From an uncultured Rhodobiaceae bacterium (GTDB lineage: Archaea > Thermoplasmatota > Poseidoniia > Poseidoniales > Poseidoniaceae): a stretch of DNA of 9,998 nt. The stretch lies in the NCBI GenBank assembly GCA_937911445.1, contig CALDQY010000128.1, forward strand, positions 1 through 9,998, given 5' to 3'. The notes beneath the pieces were generated by a model. The model saw only the letters and a program-made list of their open reading frames with translations, had not been told where the DNA came from and did no database searches. The position numbers were made by a program, and so were the translations under genes. Positions 6,345 to 9,998 of the stretch are shown in pieces (the stretch's first letter is position 1; each line of letters begins with the position of its first letter).

Positions 6345-7634
6345 CTACCACGAACATGGTTCGAGAATCTTCTGACCTTGCATGTAAGATTGCAATACGT
6401 CAGGAATACGGACTCGCCCATCCTCGAGTTGATTTTGCTCGATAATGGCTACGAGAGCACGTGAGGTAGCCACAGCGGTCGAGTTGAGTGTGTGGACCAT
6501 CGGTTGGTTTGGATGGCCTGGCGTACCATAGCGGATTTCGAGTCGGTTCGCTTGATAATCTGTGCAGTTGGAACAGGATACGATTTCCTTGAACGCCTTT
6601 GCTCCGGGTAACCAAGCCTCAAGATCGTACTTTCGTGCTGCGACCGTTCCCATGTCACCTGTACAGATGTTGACCACTTCGTAGTGCAAGCCAAGTGCAT
6701 CCCAGAGGTCGACGCAGTTTTGCAACAATTCCTCATGAAGTTCCCAGGAGGTTTCAGGTGTTGCAATGATGATTTGCTCGACCTTCGTGAATTGATGGAC
6801 ACGCCAAATGCCACGATCGGATTGGCCATGGGCACCGACCTCTCGACGGAAACAGGGTGAGACGCCAACAATCTTCAGTGGCAGAAGTTCCTCAGGAATG
6901 GTTTCTTGCATGTACATCGCAGTGAGTGGATGCTCTGATGTTGCAATCATGTAGTAGCCATCAGGATCAATTCCGTACATCACCGTCTCAAAGTCCGACA
7001 AATCGGTGACACCTTCGTAAGCAGCTCGATTCATCATGACTGGTGGTTGCACAAAGGTGAATCCACGTTGTTGAATGAAATCAACCGCATAGGATTGCAA
7101 AGCCATCTCCAAACGTGCTAGATCGCCTTTGAGGAAATAGAATCGACTTCCTGTAATCTTAGCAGCACGTTCCAAATCCACCCATTTGTTTTCTTCAATC
7201 AGCTCGTTGTGCGTCTTTGGTTCAAAATCGAAGGATGGCTTTTCACCGTGCAGTGAATGCTTTGTGTTGCCCGATTCATCAGCACCAGATGGAACGTCAG
7301 GATGCAAGAGGTTTGGAATCGACATACGTACAGAATCACGTTCAGAAAGGAGTGCATCGGTCTTCTTTTCCAATTCAGAAATTTGTGCTCCGAGATCGGC
7401 CACTTCCGAGAGTATGCGCTGTGCTTCGGCTTCATCACCTGACTTCTTGGCGGCTCCAATTCCACGTGCAGCCTCGTTCTTTTGACGTCGCAATTCGTTG
7501 GTTTCTCGAAGCATCAACTTCCATTCAGAATCGAGCGCAAGCACCTTGTCGATGCTGTCGTGGGAAAGACCTCGGCGATCGTGGTCTGCACGAATCTTCT
7601 CAACCTCTTCACGGAACACTTGCATATCCAACAT
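6345..7634 (-). CDS. serS: Seryl-tRNA synthetase
   Basis: A 429-residue class II aminoacyl-tRNA synthetase that charges tRNA-Ser (and selenocysteine tRNA where present) with serine. The N-terminal part (about 1-105) is the charged, helical tRNA-binding coiled-coil arm. The catalytic core follows, with TSEHPLTAMY (232-241), motif 2 as FRREVGAHG (262-270) and RVHQFTKVE (278-286), the SCSNCTDYQANR segment (353-364) and motif 3 as LNSTAVATSRALVAIIEQNQ (383-402, Arg392). This is the common SerRS type, not the zinc-dependent form of some methanogens. ATG 7634 is chosen over TTG 7640. TGAGGTGA ends 6 bases before the ATG but directly touches the TTG. The protein then begins MLD, as many SerRS proteins do. 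The gene follows the presenilin-like protease gene after 11 bases and is almost certainly in its operon. Confidence 0.97.
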   Translation of the reverse strand: MLDMQVFREEVEKIRADHDRRGLSHDSIDKVLALDSEWKLMLRETNELRRQKNEAARGIGAAKKSGDEAEAQRILSEVADLGAQISELEKKTDALLSERDSVRMSIPNLLHPDVPSGADESGNTKHSLHGEKPSFDFEPKTHNELIEENKWVDLERAAKITGSRFYFLKGDLARLEMALQSYAVDFIQQRGFTFVQPPVMMNRAAYEGVTDLSDFETVMYGIDPDGYYMIATSEHPLTAMYMQETIPEELLPLKIVGVSPCFRREVGAHGQSDRGIWRVHQFTKVEQIIIATPETSWELHEELLQNCVDLWDALGLHYEVVNICTGDMGTVAARKYDLEAWLPGAKAFKEIVSCSNCTDYQANRLEIRYGTPGHPNQPMVHTLNSTAVATSRALVAIIEQNQLEDGRVRIPDVLQSYMQGQKILEPCSW

Positions 7635-7640
7635 GTTCAA

Positions 7641-7648
7641 TCACCTCA
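7641..7648 (-). promoter_or_regulatory. Ribosome binding site for serS overlapping the upstream stop codon
   Basis: On the minus strand TGAGGTGA contains the TGA stop (7648-7646) of the protease gene and serves as the serS ribosome binding site, 6 bases before ATG 7634. This couples the two genes translationally. Confidence 0.65.
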
Positions 7649-9784
7649 GAAACTGATGTTAAACTGGAACATCGCCATACCAATCGTCAACAAGCCACCG
7701 ACTATGTAGCCAAGAATAGCACCACCATTCAACAACGGAAGGCCCGCTTGCGCCTGCCCTTTACCGACGTAATACATGAGAACTGAATACCCAATGAGGC
7801 TGCCAACAAGTGTCGTCATGGCCATGATGAAGCCATTGTCACCACCAACATACTGCAGCGTGGACAACACCAGCATTCCTGGGAAGATAACATCCCCAAG
7901 CCCCATCAGCATCGCATCGCTGCTCTTCGCAACAACACGCTCACGGGGGGCTTGTTGTACTGCATCACGTGGAGGTTCCTCTGCTGCATCGTGAACGGTG
8001 GTTCGCTCAGTACGCATGGAATAATCTGAGTCTTGAGGAGCAACCAATAGGATTGGTAGGTTGAGATTCATCATCGTATCTGCAAGATCGAGCATGTGCT
8101 TCGACTTGTACACCGCCCAAGCATCGTACACAGCTGCAGCAATCATGAACACCATGATCAAGGTTGGAACGAACGAAACACCAAGCATGACAATGACACC
8201 GCTTCCAACGAGGATACCCACAGTGTTGACAACGTACCATTCGCTGTGCACATAGAGGAGAATCATCAGCAAGAGGCTAACGAGGAGCCCGATGATGGTT
8301 GGAATGTCTTCGATGACGAGGCCTCCAACGAGGAACATGGATGATTCTACGACGCCACTTGAAGTGGTATATGTTCCATCGATGACTGTGGCATAGAAAT
8401 GGATGGTTTCATCTTCAATATCTTGAGGTGTTTCACCAAAGGTCACTGCAACATTCTCGCCCTCAGGAACGTCGATGATGAGTCGCTGAACCATCGATGA
8501 CCCATAGAGAAGACGCGCATCATCTCCGGTTGTAATCAGAAGTTCCGTGTACCCTGTTGCATCAATGTCCGTGAATCGAACATCACGGATCTCCGAGGCA
8601 AATCCATTCATACTGACCCCAGATTCCTCCTTTAACGTATCAGGACTGCTCATCGAAGCTGTTGGTTCGAATGACCAAGCATGAACATCACCATCAGCAG
8701 TCCCGAGCACAATGAGTTGTTCTCCGCTTGTCGATTCATTCATGGGAACATCGGCAATGTTTGGGTACCCAACGTCAGAGGAAGTAAACCCTGCTTCACT
8801 GGATGCTTCGATGAGGATGTGTGCAGGCTCGTAGATGCCACCTTCAGGGAAGCCCGCAGTTTGGTTCAATCGTACCACGCCTGCGTATTCTTCACTGACA
8901 ATGAGCAAACTGGTATCGCTCAACAATTCTGCTTCAACAAGTACGTCAACTGCTTTCATGTCGGGAGGGAGTTGCCACGTTGCCTGTTTCTGTTGTCGAC
9001 TGAGTTGATTTGGATAGTTATCACGGTCGATGTTGAATCGATGAAGTCGCTCACCAGCATCAACAATGTACAAGGCGTCTTCGATTTCGGTTGCAAGGAT
9101 ACAACCTACTTCGACCATCGGGCGAAGGTCACCTTGATTGTCGTAATAGAAACAGTCGTACGTTGATACAATTGAACCATCGGTTAACGAAAGTGTGTTG
9201 ATGACTGCACCGGTGTTGATGGTGACCCAATCTGGACCGGGTACGACAATCAATTCAGAGAATTCATAGGAAACATTCCCATGAAGGATGTCTGTGGACC
9301 AAATCGGCTCATCGACACCCCATTGCATCAATCGAATGGTGTTGACAAGTTCGCCACTCTGATTCGAACGGATGGTATCCAGATACTGATCCATTCCAAT
9401 CTCGGTCAGATATGTTGCCTCTGTTTCTTCCGTCGATTCGTATTCGAACGGTGTGACGGAATCATCGACAAGAATCTGGTGTGCCAATGGAATGCTTGCG
9501 TACAACAAAGCGATGAACAAAATACCCATGATTCCATATTTGATGACCCACTCTTTCTTGTATTTTGCAAGCAACAAAATGGCAGCAGTGAAGATGAAGA
9601 TCATCAGCAATTCGAGACCGATGTAACGCAATTGTGATGCTCCTGCTTCGCCAAAAGCCTGCAATCCAGCCTTGTCGTACCATGGGCGGATGTACATGGC
9701 GAGGAAGATGGTCGCTACGAACATTCCCGCCATCCCAATCATCGATGGGAGTTGACGGCGAAAGTCTCCTGCAACGTCGCTCAT
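7646..9784 (-). CDS. Presenilin/signal-peptide-peptidase-like intramembrane aspartyl protease with large extracytoplasmic insert
   Basis: A 712-residue membrane protein with about nine predicted membrane segments, near residues 14-34, 54-74, 83-102, 494-512, 516-537, 539-557, 624-645, 651-673 and 682-707. The A22 aspartyl protease signature is complete: YD in the sixth segment (Asp554, in AAAVYDAWAVY), GLGD in the seventh (Asp631, in LMGLGDVIFPG), and LPLLNGG (682-688) at the place of the PAL motif. A charged loop (about 558-622) joins segments six and seven. Archaeal homologues are usually about 300-400 residues. The extra length is residues 105-490, between segments three and four, which the presenilin topology puts outside the cell. 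This insert is strand-rich with beta-propeller-like pieces: EQLIVLGTADGDVHAWSF (355-372), and VRFTDIDATGYTELLIT (402-418), which resembles FG-GAP/VCBS calcium loops. It also has two cysteines (211, 228) and four N-glycosylation sequons (Asn141, 170, 307, 349). The substrate is unknown. ATG 9784 has GGAGGTG just upstream; ATG 9808 would add 8 residues but has no such site. Confidence 0.87.
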   Translation of the reverse strand: MSDVAGDFRRQLPSMIGMAGMFVATIFLAMYIRPWYDKAGLQAFGEAGASQLRYIGLELLMIFIFTAAILLLAKYKKEWVIKYGIMGILFIALLYASIPLAHQILVDDSVTPFEYESTEETEATYLTEIGMDQYLDTIRSNQSGELVNTIRLMQWGVDEPIWSTDILHGNVSYEFSELIVVPGPDWVTINTGAVINTLSLTDGSIVSTYDCFYYDNQGDLRPMVEVGCILATEIEDALYIVDAGERLHRFNIDRDNYPNQLSRQQKQATWQLPPDMKAVDVLVEAELLSDTSLLIVSEEYAGVVRLNQTAGFPEGGIYEPAHILIEASSEAGFTSSDVGYPNIADVPMNESTSGEQLIVLGTADGDVHAWSFEPTASMSSPDTLKEESGVSMNGFASEIRDVRFTDIDATGYTELLITTGDDARLLYGSSMVQRLIIDVPEGENVAVTFGETPQDIEDETIHFYATVIDGTYTTSSGVVESSMFLVGGLVIEDIPTIIGLLVSLLLMILLYVHSEWYVVNTVGILVGSGVIVMLGVSFVPTLIMVFMIAAAVYDAWAVYKSKHMLDLADTMMNLNLPILLVAPQDSDYSMRTERTTVHDAAEEPPRDAVQQAPRERVVAKSSDAMLMGLGDVIFPGMLVLSTLQYVGGDNGFIMAMTTLVGSLIGYSVLMYYVGKGQAQAGLPLLNGGAILGYIVGGLLTIGMAMFQFNISF

Positions 9785-9888
9785 ACCACCTCCAGACACG
9801 AACCACATTTGAGCGCATCGACGGTTGCAGAGACAATCGTTGCATCGCTACACCTATGAGAAACAGCCGCAAGGACGGTGCGAGGTCG
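9785..9888. promoter_or_regulatory. Divergent intergenic region, probable promoters of the protease-serS operon and the folC-like gene
   Basis: This 104-base gap separates two genes that point away from each other, so promoters for both should lie here. I found no convincing archaeal TATA box or BRE. GGAGGTG at 9793-9787 (minus strand) is the ribosome binding site for the protease. GAGGT at 9882-9886 (plus strand) lies 2 bases before the ATG of the folC-like gene. Confidence 0.4.
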
Positions 9889-9998
9889 ATGTCGACAAGC
9901 GTCCGTGAATGGCTTGCGCAGAGCAAGAAGCGAGGCATTGACCTTGGTCTTGAACGTGTATTTCGGGTTCACCAAGCATTGGTTCAATCTACGTACAA
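9889..9998 (+). CDS. folC: Folylpolyglutamate/dihydrofolate synthase-like protein, N-terminal fragment
   Basis: An open frame runs from ATG 9889 to the right edge (36 full codons). It contains VREWLAQSKKRGIDLGLERV (residues 5-24), which matches the FolC N-terminus: the E. coli protein has SWLSYLEN followed by IDLGLERV, and Bacillus has a similar W-x-x-x...G-x-x-x-GL-x-R pattern. FolC-type Mur ligases add glutamates to folates, and in many organisms also make dihydrofolate. The ATP-binding AGTNGKG loop would lie beyond the window, so the assignment rests on this short stretch only. The start is uncertain: ATG 9856 would add 11 residues without a ribosome binding site, and the frame is open further upstream. 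Confidence 0.6.
   Translation, partial: MSTSVREWLAQSKKRGIDLGLERVFRVHQALVQSTY

Noticed and set aside
7217..7786. A 189-codon plus-strand frame over serS and the protease end
   Set aside because: It is antisense to a well-supported synthetase and protease; the translation shows no known motif and a composition typical of reverse-complement reading.
8681..9166. A 161-codon plus-strand frame inside the protease insert
   Set aside because: It is antisense to the insert coding region, which is needed to link the two membrane parts of one protein. It has no ribosome binding site or recognisable motif.
9462..9987. Minus-strand frames overlapping the divergent intergenic region
   Set aside because: They conflict with the protease N-terminus in its true frame and with the FolC-like plus-strand frame; translations show no domain.

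Overview
The window most likely comes from an archaeon, probably a marine euryarchaeon of the Poseidoniales (Marine Group II) type. The evidence is a DUF63 membrane protein (an archaeal family), a presenilin/SPP-type intramembrane protease of the archaeal kind, GAGGTGA-like ribosome binding sites a few bases before most starts, and very tight gene packing. The lineage is inferred from gene content; no rRNA or marker phylogeny is available here.

Left part (1-5438, plus strand): the end of an unknown gene overlaps a DUF63 membrane protein. A compact catabolic cluster follows: the carboxyltransferase (beta) subunit of a methylcrotonyl-CoA carboxylase-like enzyme, a methylglutaconyl-CoA hydratase-like crotonase, a biotin carboxylase and a biotin carboxyl carrier protein. 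The order beta subunit - hydratase - biotin-carrying subunit is that of liuB-liuC-liuD in the bacterial leucine/isovalerate operon. Together the proteins would carboxylate 3-methylcrotonyl-CoA to 3-methylglutaconyl-CoA and hydrate it to HMG-CoA. The alpha subunit, normally one chain, is split here into two genes at a TGATG junction inside the BT linker domain.

Middle (5439-6299, minus strand): a protein with two gamma-glutamylcyclotransferase-like domains in tandem. Its stop codon directly abuts that of the biotin carrier gene, with no bases between.

Right part (6345-9784, minus strand): a seryl-tRNA synthetase gene lies immediately downstream of a 712-residue presenilin/signal-peptide-peptidase homologue. 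The protease has the YD and GLGD aspartate motifs and a roughly 385-residue extracytoplasmic, probably beta-propeller-like, insert between its third and fourth membrane segments. This is the most unusual feature of the window. A short divergent intergenic region separates it from the start of a FolC-like folylpolyglutamate/dihydrofolate synthase gene that runs off the right edge on the plus strand.

There is no stretch above 300 bases without a gene. I saw no tRNA, rRNA, CRISPR array, insertion sequence or long repeat.
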